Below are positions 7,265 to 17,332 of a DNA stretch of 40,459 bases, one piece after another. This DNA comes from Coriobacteriia bacterium (lineage in GTDB: Bacteria > Actinomycetota > Coriobacteriia > Anaerosomatales > Kmv31). Location of the stretch: positions 1 to 40,459 of the forward strand of contig JACUUM010000020.1 of assembly GCA_014859305.1 (NCBI GenBank). The letters are read 5' to 3'. The notes below the pieces were generated by a model that was not told the DNA's origin, did not search any database, and was given only the letters and a program-made list of their open reading frames with translations. The position numbers and the translations under genes are program-made. Every line of letters begins with the position of its first letter. Position 1 is the stretch's first letter.

Positions 7265-8206
7265 CTACTCGCTGCGCGCGTGGCAGTAGGAGCAGAACGT
7301 GTCGCTGTGGCACTCCCAGCAACGCTCCGGTCCCTTGTCGTTCACCACCACCGGATGGCGGTCGAGCCAGCCCTCCTCGTGGTTCACGTGGCACTTGCGG
7401 CAGAAGTTGGACTCGTGGCACGCGAAGCAGCGCCGGGTGTCGTCGCGGGCGTGCTCCGAGTGCGTCGCCAGCCACTGTGCCTTGGGCGTGTGGGACGGCG
7501 GGCGGTCGGAGTGGCACTGGTCGCAGAAGGACAGACCGAACTCGTGGCACTTGAAGCAGTTGTCGCGTCCGACCTCGAGCGCCTTCGGCCCGTGCTCGGC
7601 CAGCCAGTCCTCGCGCTCGTGCTCCGGCGACCAGGGCAGCACGCGCCCGCCGTGGCAGCCCTTGCACTCGCGCGGCGCGATGATGTGGCTCAGGTAGTGC
7701 CGTTGGTGGCGGAAGGCGGACCTGCCGGAGTGGCACGTCGTGCAGTCCACCTCGAAGTCCTCGGGCACCATCGGCGAGTTCTCCTCCAGGCCCGGGAACT
7801 CCGAGTGGCAGTCCTTGCAGAACCCCACGTCGACCATCCTGACCGAGAAGGTGCTCGTGCGCTGCTTGAGGCTGATCTCCCGATGACAGTCCGGGCACCC
7901 CAGCCCCGGGAGCAGGTCGCTGGTGAGGTGGATGCGGTGCAGCGGCAGCTTGGAGGAGGTCTTGTCCCCGTGGCAGGCCACGCACCGCTCGCGCGGCACG
8001 TCCGACGCCGCGGCGTGCAGCCCCTCCAGCGCCTCGCGGTCCGCGACGGGCTGCGTGGTGTTCGCGATGCGCCAGGCTGCGGTCTTCCATGTGGCGGCCG
8101 GGCTCTCCTCGGGCGTGCTCGTCAGCAGCGAGACCACGATGAGCGCGTTGAGCACGACGGACGCCGCGAGGAAGCGCTTGACCGAACGTGTCAGGGCGGG
8201 GGACAC
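7265..8206 (-). CDS. Undecaheme c-type cytochrome (11 CxxCH), membrane-anchored
   Basis: This 313-aa protein has an N-terminal hydrophobic segment (about residues 10-28, no lipobox) that should anchor it outside the membrane. Eleven CxxCH heme c sites follow: CVACH, CPDCH, CKDCH, CTTCH, CKGCH, CFKCH, CDQCH, CFACH, CRKCH, CWECH and CSYCH. Many additional His residues can serve as distal ligands. It is the last gene of the Rieske/cytochrome b operon, 9 nt after subunit IV, where a cytochrome c1 or f would be expected, and so probably takes electrons from the Rieske protein to a terminal acceptor. The GTG start has an AGGAG about 9 nt upstream. No close named family is recognised beyond the NapC/NirT and multiheme superfamily. 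Confidence 0.9.
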   Translation of the reverse strand: MSPALTRSVKRFLAASVVLNALIVVSLLTSTPEESPAATWKTAAWRIANTTQPVADREALEGLHAAASDVPRERCVACHGDKTSSKLPLHRIHLTSDLLPGLGCPDCHREISLKQRTSTFSVRMVDVGFCKDCHSEFPGLEENSPMVPEDFEVDCTTCHSGRSAFRHQRHYLSHIIAPRECKGCHGGRVLPWSPEHEREDWLAEHGPKALEVGRDNCFKCHEFGLSFCDQCHSDRPPSHTPKAQWLATHSEHARDDTRRCFACHESNFCRKCHVNHEEGWLDRHPVVVNDKGPERCWECHSDTFCSYCHARSE

Positions 8207-8215
8207 GGGGCGCTC

Positions 8216-8707
8216 CTACTCCACGTACCCGAGGATGCTCAAGCCGACGATGCCGATCGTCAGCACCACGCACGCCGTGATGGCGAACAGGCGCTCCGCA
8301 GGCTTGCGCGACGGGTTGCGGTCCAGCCACGGGATGGCGATGAGGAACAGGATCCCCACCGCCGGCACGAGAGTGCCGACCAGCGGCGGGACGAAGTGCA
8401 GGAACGCGTAGAGGAACAGGAAGTACCACTCGGGCTTGGACCCCTCGGGCGTGACCGCGGGGTCGGACTTGATGTCCAGATGGGCCGGCATGAAGATCGC
8501 CAGGAACGTGTAGAGGGCCAGCAGGATCATCACCGCGGTGGCTTCCGTGATGACGTGGTACGGGAAGAAGGGCACCGTGGGCTGTCCGTCCCACTCGGGA
8601 TGCCCGTCCTCCGCCGGCGCCGCGGCGGCCAAGCCCACCGGGATGCCCGGCTCGACCTGTTCCAGTCCGGCTTCCCGCGAGAGCTCGGGTATCCTGGCCA
8701 TTCTCAT
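8216..8707 (-). CDS. Cytochrome bc complex subunit IV (PetD-like, C-terminal cytochrome b half)
   Basis: The 163-aa protein matches the C-terminal part of cytochrome b, encoded separately as in b6f and Firmicutes bc complexes. The quinol-oxidation (Qo) site motif PEWY occurs in KPEWYFLFLYAFLHFVPP. Three hydrophobic segments are seen at roughly residues 55-72, 96-125 and 137-160. A hydrophilic N-terminal extension of about 45 residues precedes the first. It starts 7 nt after the cytochrome b stop with a GAGG SD; ATG 8707 and ATG 8701 are both possible starts. With PetB-like cytochrome b it forms the membrane quinol-oxidising core. Confidence 0.93.
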   Translation of the reverse strand: MRMARIPELSREAGLEQVEPGIPVGLAAAAPAEDGHPEWDGQPTVPFFPYHVITEATAVMILLALYTFLAIFMPAHLDIKSDPAVTPEGSKPEWYFLFLYAFLHFVPPLVGTLVPAVGILFLIAIPWLDRNPSRKPAERLFAITACVVLTIGIVGLSILGYVE

Positions 8708-8714
8708 CGACGCC

Positions 8715-9380
8715 TCACAGCGGTCCCGAGATGCCCTGCTTGCGGATCATCCAGAAGTGCATGACCAGCAGCACGCCGAGCGCGGCGGGCAGCAGGAAGA
8801 CGTGGCCGGAGTAGAAGCGCGTGAGCGTGGGGGCGCCGATGGCCTCGCCGCCCATCACCACGCCCGCCATGGCGTTCCCGACGAGCGGCACCTGCTTGAT
8901 GAGCGAGATGGTGACGGTGGAGCCCCAGTACGCCTTCTGGTCCCACGGGAGCAGGTAGCCGGTGAGCCCGAAGCCCATGGTCACAACGAACAGGAAGACG
9001 CCGGCGACCCAGTTGAACTCGCGCGGGTTCTTGTACGACGCGGTGAGGAACACGCGCAGCATGTGGATGACGATGAAGACGACCATCAGGTGCGCGCCCC
9101 ACACGTGGATGGACCGGATCAGCCAGCCGTAGTGCACGTAGTGTGAGATGTAGAAGACGCTCGCGTAGGCGCGCTCGGGGGTGGGCTGGTAGTACATCGT
9201 GAGGAAGACGCCCGATAGCACCTGCAGCACGAACACGAAGAACGTCAGTCCGCCGAAGCAGTACCAGACGCGCCTCGCGTGCGCCGGCACCGGCTTGTCG
9301 AGCAGGTTGCGGTGCAGCCGGTCGGTCAGGTCGAAGCGCTGGTCGAAAGGGCGCGCGATGCTCGCGAGTATCCTGCTCAT
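8715..9380 (-). CDS. b6-type cytochrome b (PetB/QcrB-like) with predicted heme c_n attachment Cys
   Basis: This 221-aa protein aligns along its length with cytochrome b6. The two bis-His heme b sites are visible as H92 and H106 (RSIH...VIHMLR) and H193 and H208 (FYSGH...VMHFW). PWDQ is at about 145-148 and the C-terminus KQGISGPL is that of b6. Residue C41 in WYCFGG sits where b6f and Bacillus-type enzymes attach a third, covalent heme c_n near the Qi site. It accepts menaquinol electrons and translocates protons with subunit IV and the Rieske protein. The protein is the short, split type, unlike the long QcrB of mycobacteria. It starts 6 nt after the Rieske gene. Confidence 0.95.
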   Translation of the reverse strand: MSRILASIARPFDQRFDLTDRLHRNLLDKPVPAHARRVWYCFGGLTFFVFVLQVLSGVFLTMYYQPTPERAYASVFYISHYVHYGWLIRSIHVWGAHLMVVFIVIHMLRVFLTASYKNPREFNWVAGVFLFVVTMGFGLTGYLLPWDQKAYWGSTVTISLIKQVPLVGNAMAGVVMGGEAIGAPTLTRFYSGHVFLLPAALGVLLVMHFWMIRKQGISGPL

Positions 9381-9386
9381 CTCTCG

Positions 9387-9839
9387 TCACGCCCTGTCGA
9401 AGCCCGACACGACGACCTCATCGCCGACGACCTCCAGCCTCGCCGCGTACATGTCGCGAGGCGCCGGGCCACCCAGTACCGTCCCGTCCAGCGCGAAGGA
9501 GCTCGCGTGGCACGGGCAGTCGAACTCCCGGGTGGACTGGTTGAAGTGGAGCTTGCACGCTACGTGGGGGCACGCGGCATCCAGGCCGGACACCGTGCCG
9601 TCCTCGGCGAGCACCAGGAAGAGCACGTCGTCACCGTACTCGACCAGCAAGGGCTCTCCCTGGCGCAGGTCGCTCAGGCGCGCCACGGCGAGGGGCCCCA
9701 TCTTGGTCTTGCCGTCGATGCTGCGCTCGGGCGGCGTCACCGCCTTGGCGATCGTGCCGCCCGAGAGCAGCGCCGTCGCTCCCAGGGACGCGCCTGCCAG
9801 CCATCCCAGGAAGCTGCGACGGTCCACGTCTTGGGCCAT
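9387..9839 (-). CDS. Rieske [2Fe-2S] protein of the cytochrome bc complex
   Basis: The 150-aa product has a Tat-like N-terminus (DRRSFLGWLAGASLG) that also serves as a membrane anchor. The cluster-binding loops are CPHVAC (residues 90-95) and CPCHAS (108-113); C90, H92, C108 and H111 are the expected ligands and C95 and C110 the disulfide. A Gly-Pro-Ala-Pro turn (GGPAPRDM) typical of Rieske domains follows. It shuttles electrons from quinol to the cytochrome c partner, here probably the 11-heme protein. The ATG at 9839 lies 5 nt after the stop of the upstream membrane-protein gene. Confidence 0.95.
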   Translation of the reverse strand: MAQDVDRRSFLGWLAGASLGATALLSGGTIAKAVTPPERSIDGKTKMGPLAVARLSDLRQGEPLLVEYGDDVLFLVLAEDGTVSGLDAACPHVACKLHFNQSTREFDCPCHASSFALDGTVLGGPAPRDMYAARLEVVGDEVVVSGFDRA

Positions 9840-9844
9840 CCCGG

Positions 9845-10375
9845 CTACCGCGTCTGCTCCACGGCGGCGGGGAGGACCGGAGCCGGGTTCTCGGGCGTGT
9901 GCTCGGCGGCGCCGGCGGCGCCGACGGTGCCGGCAGTCCCGACGGTGCTCGCGAGCAGCGACAACGCCCTGGCCGGCCCGCCGCAGATGCTCTCCATCCG
10001 GGCCGCGAGATGGAAGAGCCCTCCCGCGATCAGCATGGGGACGATGAACACGAACGCCACCAGCACCCACAGGGCGGGCTCCCACCCGGCGACCAGGCCC
10101 CAGAGGACGCCGGCGCCGGAGAGGCCGTACAGCAGCAGCGCTGCCGCACGCTCGAACCACCAGCCCAACAACAGAACGAAGACCGTCAGCGCGAAGGGGA
10201 CGGCGGCGGTGCCGACCGCCTGCGCGAAGGGGACGTCTTTGAACGCGTAGGGTCCCGAGAACGCCGCGGCCACCCAGAACACCCCGCCCCCGACCACGAC
10301 CCCCCGCGCCGCGATCCGCTCGAAGTTCATGCGCTCGGGGTCGCATACCGCTCCGGTGCGAACGAAGACGCTCAT
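9845..10375 (-). CDS. Multi-TM membrane protein, first gene of the bc operon
   Basis: I do not recognise this 176-aa protein. It has about four hydrophobic segments: GVVVGGGVFWVAAAF, the AVPFALTVFVLLLGWWF region, a Leu/Gly-rich segment near the middle and ALWVLVAFVFIVPMLIAGG. A Gly/Ala/Pro-rich C-terminal tail follows. The start ATG at 10375 is supported by GGAAGGAAGGAG just upstream; an in-frame ATG at 10447 lacks an SD. It precedes the Rieske gene by 5 nt and is therefore probably an accessory or assembly subunit of the bc complex. No heme-binding motif is visible. Confidence 0.72.
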   Translation of the reverse strand: MSVFVRTGAVCDPERMNFERIAARGVVVGGGVFWVAAAFSGPYAFKDVPFAQAVGTAAVPFALTVFVLLLGWWFERAAALLLYGLSGAGVLWGLVAGWEPALWVLVAFVFIVPMLIAGGLFHLAARMESICGGPARALSLLASTVGTAGTVGAAGAAEHTPENPAPVLPAAVEQTR

Positions 10376-10483
10376 AGCCCCGCTCCTTCCTTCCGGCCCG
10401 CCGAGGGTAGCCGTCGGCAGGGGCGGCCTATGCCGCTCTGAAGTCAAGGTAGCCAGGGATTCGTAAGGGACGGTCAGCCGCTC

Positions 10484-10500
10484 GTTAGCGTTGTGTTAGC
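10484..10500. promoter_or_regulatory. Direct repeat GTTAGC with 11-bp period, candidate response-regulator site
   Basis: GTTAGC occurs at 10484-10489 and 10495-10500, a period of exactly one helical turn. Tandem direct repeats at 11 bp are the usual operator form for OmpR/PhoB-type regulators. The site lies between the bc operon start and the two-component genes. A TTACGAA-like AT patch downstream on the minus strand could be a -10, but no strong promoter is visible. Confidence 0.4.
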
Positions 10501-10512
10501 CTGCCTCGTCCA

Positions 10513-10529
10513 CGCGGGCCTAGCCCGCG
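10513..10529 (-). terminator. Hairpin overlapping the histidine kinase stop codon
   Basis: A perfect 7-bp stem (CGCGGGC/GCCCGCG) has a 3-nt loop that is exactly the TAG stop codon of the kinase gene. No U-tract follows on the minus strand, so it may stabilise the 3' end or act weakly as a terminator. Confidence 0.4.
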
Positions 10530-12325
10530 ACGTCGGCCACACTCCGGCGGCTCCGGCACCCGCCGGCACAGGGCAGGGTGAAGCGGAAGACGCTGCCCGA
10601 ACCCGGCCGCGATTCGACTTCGATCCCGGTGCCGTGGGCCTCCGCGATCTCCTTCACGATCGCGAGCCCGAGGCCGGCGCCCTGGCCCCCTCCGCCGTAC
10701 CCCTCCACCCGGTAGAAGCGCTCGAAGAGCAGCGGGAGGGATTCCTCGGGTATCCCGGGACCGCTGTCGGCGACCTCCACCACGAGGCCGGCCCCCTCCA
10801 CGCGGGCCCCCAGCACCACCTCACGGCCCGCCGAGGCGTACTTCACAGCGTTGTCGACCAGGGCGATCAGGGCCTGCATTATGCGGTCGCGGTCCGCCAG
10901 CACGCACAGCCGGCCCGGTGCGAGGTCGGTGCGCATGGCCATCCCGGCCTCCTCCATCACCGGGCGCATCAGCGCCAGCACGTCCTCGGCGATCTCGGAG
11001 AAGGCGTGTGGGCGCATGTCGACGTGCAGGCGCCCGGCGTCGGACTGCGCGAGCGTGAAGAGGCTCGCGACCAGGCGGCTCAGCCGCTCGACCTCCAGGC
11101 GCATCGTGGACAGGAAGTCCTCGCGGACGCGCTCGTCCTCCCTCGCCGGGCCCTGCAGCAGCTCGAGGAAGCCCTTCATCGCCGAGATGGGGGTTCGCAT
11201 CTCGTGGCTGGCGTGCGCGATGAAGCGCCGCTGGGCCTCGTCGGCGAGGGTCTGCTCGGTGACGTCGGAGAGCAGCAGCACGACCCCCGAGGGACTGTCG
11301 TCGCCGAGGATCGGCGTCGCGTGGACGCGCAGGATACGGCGGCCCAGCTCGACCGTGTCCCAAGACGGCCGGCCGGCAAGGCCCTCATGCGCGAGGCGCA
11401 GGACGTCCTCGTGGACGATCGCCTCGTCGACGTACCTTCCGAGCAGGTCCTCGGCCTTCATGAACAGGATGGTCTCGGCCGCGGGGTTGAGGATGCGCAC
11501 CGCCCCGTCCGCGTCAAGCGCCACGACCGCCTCGGCCATCGACCGGACGACAGCGGCGATCTCGCGCTCCTGCTCGCGCAGCGCCTCGAAGACCTCGCCG
11601 AGCCGCTCGGCCATCACGTTGTAGACGTCCGCGAGGTCGCGGATGTCGTCGGGCATCAGGGACTTGGGGAGACGCTGGTCGAAATCCCCCTCCGCGATCG
11701 CATGCGCCGCGCGCGTGAGCAGATGCACGCGCCGCGAGATGATCTCGGAGAAGCCGAGGCCGACCAGACCCGCGACCATCGACGCGAGCCAGAACGTGGT
11801 CCGCAGCCGCGAGCGCGCCGCCTCCAGCACGAGCCCTGCATCGCGGGTCGGGTGCGCGACGACGACGCTGCCCGCGCGGCGGCCCTCGTGGTCGAAGACC
11901 GCGCGGGAGGCGATCGCGAGCCCGTCCTCGGAGACCGTCGCTTCGGCGAACGGCGGGCTGTCGGCGAGCCCCTCGACCTGCGCGCGCCGCAGCAGCGCCT
12001 CCGGCACGGCGTCGCCGTGGCTGCCGACGATCTCGGTGCCGGTCAGGTCGTACACCCACACCTCGCCGCCGAGCAGCGAGCGGATCCGCTCGACGTCGCC
12101 GCGCAGCCGCTCGCGGCTCTCCACCGTGAGGGGGTAGGCGCGGCCCGCCGCGGCAGCGACCTCGCCGGCAGCGCGCAGCTGCTCCTCGGCGGCGGCCGTC
12201 TCGAGACGGCCCTCCAGCCCGGGGATCAGCAGCGCCCAAAGCAGGCCCATGGCCACGCCCACGACCGCGACGAACAGCGCCGTCTGCCACAGCCGCACCG
12301 AGACGCGGGGGCGGCTCCTAGTCAT
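10520..12325 (-). CDS. PhoR/ResE/WalK-like membrane sensor histidine kinase
   Basis: The 601-aa protein has a TM helix at about residues 14-34, an extracytoplasmic sensor region of about 140 residues, a second TM helix (178-196), a HAMP linker (197-250), a PAS domain (255-360), HisKA and a catalytic ATPase domain. The phospho-acceptor is H374 in HASHEMRTP. The N box is LVDNAVKYAS, the G1 box ADSGPGIPEES, with FERFYRVEG and a Gly-rich GGGGQGAGLGLAIVK following. It overlaps the upstream response-regulator gene by 8 nt and is cotranscribed with it. This domain order is that of phosphate or respiration/envelope sensors; the signal is unknown. The neighbouring respiratory operon suggests redox or electron-transport control. 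Confidence 0.93.
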   Translation of the reverse strand: MTRSRPRVSVRLWQTALFVAVVGVAMGLLWALLIPGLEGRLETAAAEEQLRAAGEVAAAAGRAYPLTVESRERLRGDVERIRSLLGGEVWVYDLTGTEIVGSHGDAVPEALLRRAQVEGLADSPPFAEATVSEDGLAIASRAVFDHEGRRAGSVVVAHPTRDAGLVLEAARSRLRTTFWLASMVAGLVGLGFSEIISRRVHLLTRAAHAIAEGDFDQRLPKSLMPDDIRDLADVYNVMAERLGEVFEALREQEREIAAVVRSMAEAVVALDADGAVRILNPAAETILFMKAEDLLGRYVDEAIVHEDVLRLAHEGLAGRPSWDTVELGRRILRVHATPILGDDSPSGVVLLLSDVTEQTLADEAQRRFIAHASHEMRTPISAMKGFLELLQGPAREDERVREDFLSTMRLEVERLSRLVASLFTLAQSDAGRLHVDMRPHAFSEIAEDVLALMRPVMEEAGMAMRTDLAPGRLCVLADRDRIMQALIALVDNAVKYASAGREVVLGARVEGAGLVVEVADSGPGIPEESLPLLFERFYRVEGYGGGGQGAGLGLAIVKEIAEAHGTGIEVESRPGSGSVFRFTLPCAGGCRSRRSVADVAG

Positions 12326-13010
12326 GGGGGCTCAGCCGGTAGCCGAGGCCGCGGGCGGTGAGCAGGCGGCGGGGCCGCGCCGGGTCGTCCTCGATCTTCT
12401 CGCGGAGGTTGTGCACGTGCACGTCCACGGCGCGCTCTCCCCCCGCCGTCTGTCCGCCCCAGAGGGCGTCCAGGATCGACGCGCGGGAGAAGACCCGCCC
12501 AGGGTGGCGGGCGAGCAGTGCGAGGATCCGCAGCTCGGATGCGGTCAGTTCCACGGGCCGGCCGTCGATGCGCGCCTCCATGGCCTCGAGGTCGAGGTGC
12601 AGGTCGCCCACGCGCAGCTCGTGGCGCTCGGAGGCCGCGTCCATGTCACGCCGCCGCAGCAGCGCCTTGACACGGCTGACGAGTTCGCGAGGGGAGAAGG
12701 GCTTGATGACGTAGTCGTCCGCGCCGAGTTCGAGGCCGAGGATGCGGTCTATCTCCTCGGCGCGGGCCGACAGCATCAGCACGGGGACGCGGCTGGCCGC
12801 GCGCAGCTCGCGCAGGAGGTCCAGCCCCGAGCCGTCGGGCAGCATGACGTCGAGCACGACCAGATCCGGCTCCCGGTCGCGCAGCGCCTGCCGGCCGCGC
12901 TCGGCATCGGGAGCCACGCGGACGGTGAAGGCGGCCTCTTCCAGCGCGTATCGGACTATCTTCGCGATCGACTCCTCGTCGTCGACGACGAGGATGCTCT
13001 TGCGCTCCAT
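12318..13010 (-). CDS. OmpR/PhoB-family response regulator
   Basis: This 230-aa regulator has a receiver domain with the acidic pair D10-D11, phospho-acceptor D54 (VVLDVMLPDGSG), a conserved Ser in LMLSARAEE and Lys in VIKPFSP. A C-terminal winged-helix domain (about 130-226) shows the typical SELRILALLARHPGRVFSR start, DVHVHNLREKIEDDP recognition helix and GLGYRL wing. It is the partner of the overlapping kinase. The ATG at 13010 has only a modest SD. The direct repeat at 10484-10500 is a plausible binding site, by inference from the known tandem-repeat habit of this family. Confidence 0.95.
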   Translation of the reverse strand: MERKSILVVDDEESIAKIVRYALEEAAFTVRVAPDAERGRQALRDREPDLVVLDVMLPDGSGLDLLRELRAASRVPVLMLSARAEEIDRILGLELGADDYVIKPFSPRELVSRVKALLRRRDMDAASERHELRVGDLHLDLEAMEARIDGRPVELTASELRILALLARHPGRVFSRASILDALWGGQTAGGERAVDVHVHNLREKIEDDPARPRRLLTARGLGYRLSPHD

Positions 13011-13089
13011 CGACGCCCCCGTGCCGGCCGGGTGTGTTCGGGCATCTCCGGCCCAGCAATCCCCGCACCGACTCGTGTCGCCGCTCCGC

Positions 13090-13095
13090 TATACT
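13090..13095 (+). promoter_or_regulatory. -10 box of the serS promoter
   Basis: TATACT lies 45 nt upstream of the serS ATG. The -35 region at 17 nt (ACCGAC) is weak. An AGGAGG SD is present 4 nt before the ATG. Confidence 0.5.
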
Positions 13096-13140
13096 CCGAG
13101 CCGACGGTCGCGGGCCGGGCCCCGCCCTCAAGGAGGCAGT

Positions 13141-14421
13141 ATGCTCGACGCGCGCTGGGTGCGCGAGAACATCGACGAGGTGAGGCGCTCGCTGGAGCAG
13201 CGGGGCTCGGATTGGGACGTCGCGGCGTTCCTTGAGTTCGACACGGAGCGGCGCGAGCTGATCGGCCGGGTCGAGGCCCGCCAGGCACGGCGCAACGAGG
13301 CCTCCAAGCTCGTCGGCGCGATGATGAAGGAAGGCCGTCGCGAGGAGGCCGAGGAGCTCAAGGCCGAGGTCCGCGAGATCAACGACGAGCTGGACGTCCT
13401 CGGCGCGCACCTCGAGGCCGTGGAGCGCGACGTGCGGGAACTGCTGCTCGTCATCCCGAACCCGCCGGACGCCTCCGTGCCGATCGGCGTCGAGGAGCAC
13501 GACAACGTCGAGGTGCGCCGGTGGGGCGAGCCGCCGGCGCTCGACTTCGAGCCGGCCGCGCACTGGGACCTCGGACCCGCGCTGGGCGCGATCGACTTCG
13601 AGCGCGCCGTCAAGCTCGCCGAGTCGCGCTTCATCCTGCTGGGCGGCGCGGGCGCGCGGCTGAACCGCGCGCTCATCAACCTCATGCTCGACACCCACGG
13701 GGAGGCCGGATACAAGGAGTGGGCGCCCCCGGCTTTGGCCAACGCAGAGACGCTCACCGGTACCGGTCAGTTGCCCAAGTTCGCCGACGACCTCTACCAG
13801 ACGACCGAGGGGCTCTACCTGATCCCGACCGCCGAGGTGCCGCTCGCCAACATCCACCGCGACGAGATCCTGGAGGCCGAACAGCTCCCGCTGAGCTACT
13901 GCGCGTACACGCCGTGCTTCCGCGAGGAGGCCGGGGCGGCGGGGAGGGACACGCGGGGCTTGATCCGCGTGCACCAGTTCGACAAGGTCGAGCTCGTCAA
14001 GTACACGACCCCGGAGCAGTCCGCCGAGGAGCTCGAGTCGATGCTGACGGACGCGTGCCGCATCCTGGAGATCCTCGGTCTGGCCTATCGCGTGATCGTG
14101 CTGTGCACCGGCGACATGGGCTTCGCCGCGGCCAAGACCTACGACATCGAGGTGTGGCTGCCTTCCTACGACGGCTACAAGGAGATCAGCTCCTGCTCGA
14201 ACTGCACCGACTTCCAGGCGCGGCGCGCCCGGATCCGCTACCGCGACCCCGCGTTGTTCAAGGGCACCCGCCTTGTGCACACGTTGAACGGGTCGGGGCT
14301 CGCCGTCGGACGATGCCTGGCCGCCGTTCTGGAGAACTACCAGCTCGCCGACGGCAACGTCGTCGTGCCCGAGGCACTGCGACCCTACATGGGCGGCCAG
14401 GAGGTCGTCCGCCCGGGTTAG
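13141..14421 (+). CDS. serS: Seryl-tRNA synthetase
   Basis: The enzyme charges tRNA-Ser with serine. The 426-aa product has the N-terminal coiled-coil arm that binds the long variable arm of tRNA-Ser (about residues 25-105, ending in PNPPDASVPIG). The class II core shows motif 2 (TPCFREEAGAAGRDTRGL), the serine pocket TAEVPLANIH, an SSCSNCTDFQARR segment and motif 3 (NGSGLAVGRCLAAVLENYQ). Length is standard. The start is fixed by AGGAGG 4 nt upstream and by the family N-terminus MLDARWVRENIDEVR. Four tRNA-Ser genes lie in the same window. Confidence 0.98.
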   Translation: MLDARWVRENIDEVRRSLEQRGSDWDVAAFLEFDTERRELIGRVEARQARRNEASKLVGAMMKEGRREEAEELKAEVREINDELDVLGAHLEAVERDVRELLLVIPNPPDASVPIGVEEHDNVEVRRWGEPPALDFEPAAHWDLGPALGAIDFERAVKLAESRFILLGGAGARLNRALINLMLDTHGEAGYKEWAPPALANAETLTGTGQLPKFADDLYQTTEGLYLIPTAEVPLANIHRDEILEAEQLPLSYCAYTPCFREEAGAAGRDTRGLIRVHQFDKVELVKYTTPEQSAEELESMLTDACRILEILGLAYRVIVLCTGDMGFAAAKTYDIEVWLPSYDGYKEISSCSNCTDFQARRARIRYRDPALFKGTRLVHTLNGSGLAVGRCLAAVLENYQLADGNVVVPEALRPYMGGQEVVRPG

Positions 14422-14470
14422 GAGTGCACGGCAGCCTCGCATCGCGCACGCTCCCGACCGTCGACCGGGT

Positions 14471-14495
14471 GTTTGAGCGATACCCGTCTGGGTAT
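14471..14495 (+). promoter_or_regulatory. Sigma-B-type (general stress) promoter of the lmo0937-like gene
   Basis: GTTTGA (14471-14476) and GGGTAT (14490-14495) are separated by 13 nt, a near-perfect fit to the GTTTAA/GGGTAT consensus of sigma-B/sigma-F stress factors. The -10 also forms half of a TACCC/GGGTA inverted repeat (14481-14494). The small stress-type membrane protein gene starts 76 nt downstream of the -10. Confidence 0.65.
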
Positions 14496-14570
14496 AAACG
14501 AGGCGTAGGTGACGGACAGGAGAGCGAGGACGCGGCGAACACCCGCGAGTCGTTCTAGGGGGTGTCTGAG

Positions 14571-14720
14571 ATGTTGTGGACCATAATCGCCATCCTTCTC
14601 GTGTTGTGGCTCGTGGGGCTGTTGGCGAACTACACGCTCAACGGCTTCATCCACCTGCTTCTGCTGGTGGCGGCCGTGGTGCTCGTGTACCAGCTGCTGA
14701 CCGGCAGGCGAGCGGTGTAG
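14571..14720 (+). CDS. lmo0937-family small membrane protein
   Basis: This 49-aa protein starts MLWTIIAILLVLWLVGLL, has a second hydrophobic stretch (HLLLLVAAVVLVYQLL) and ends in TGRRAV. The WTI-W-G-hydrophobic pattern, with N-Y-T in the loop and an I-H start to the second helix, is that of the short lmo0937/DUF5670 membrane proteins. In Listeria and related bacteria these are general-stress proteins; their biochemical role is unknown. A modest SD (GGGGGTG) lies 8 nt upstream of the ATG. The upstream sigma-B-like promoter and downstream hairpin make it a complete monocistronic unit. Confidence 0.85.
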   Translation: MLWTIIAILLVLWLVGLLANYTLNGFIHLLLLVAAVVLVYQLLTGRRAV

Positions 14721-14785
14721 CGGGATCGAGCGCGTGCCGCCGCGCGGACCCTCCTCCCCCCTCCCGAGCGGCGGCACCAGGGAAG

Positions 14786-14813
14786 GCGGCCGTGCCCTTC
14801 GGGGCACGGCCGC
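14786..14813 (+). terminator. Strong hairpin with UUCG tetraloop after the lmo0937-like gene
   Basis: A perfect 12-bp stem (GCGGCCGTGCCC/GGGCACGGCCGC) closes a TTCG loop. The sequence after it is only moderately T-rich (TTCGCGTCGCTTTC). It separates the stress gene from the dehydrogenase fusion. Confidence 0.75.
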
Positions 14814-14908
14814 TTCGCGTCGCTTTCGCCGGCGCGCGGTTCGGGGATAACCGGGTGTGGGATTCGGCCCGGGAGGCGGGTGGCGAGCCGCCGGACGCGG
14901 AGGCGAGG

Positions 14909-17332
<2,424 letters not shown>

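Noticed and set aside
10493-12361. Long plus-strand open frame opposite the histidine kinase
   Set aside because: It is low-complexity (Arg, His, Asp, Gln, Ala) with no motif, whereas the minus-strand kinase has complete HisKA and ATPase motifs.
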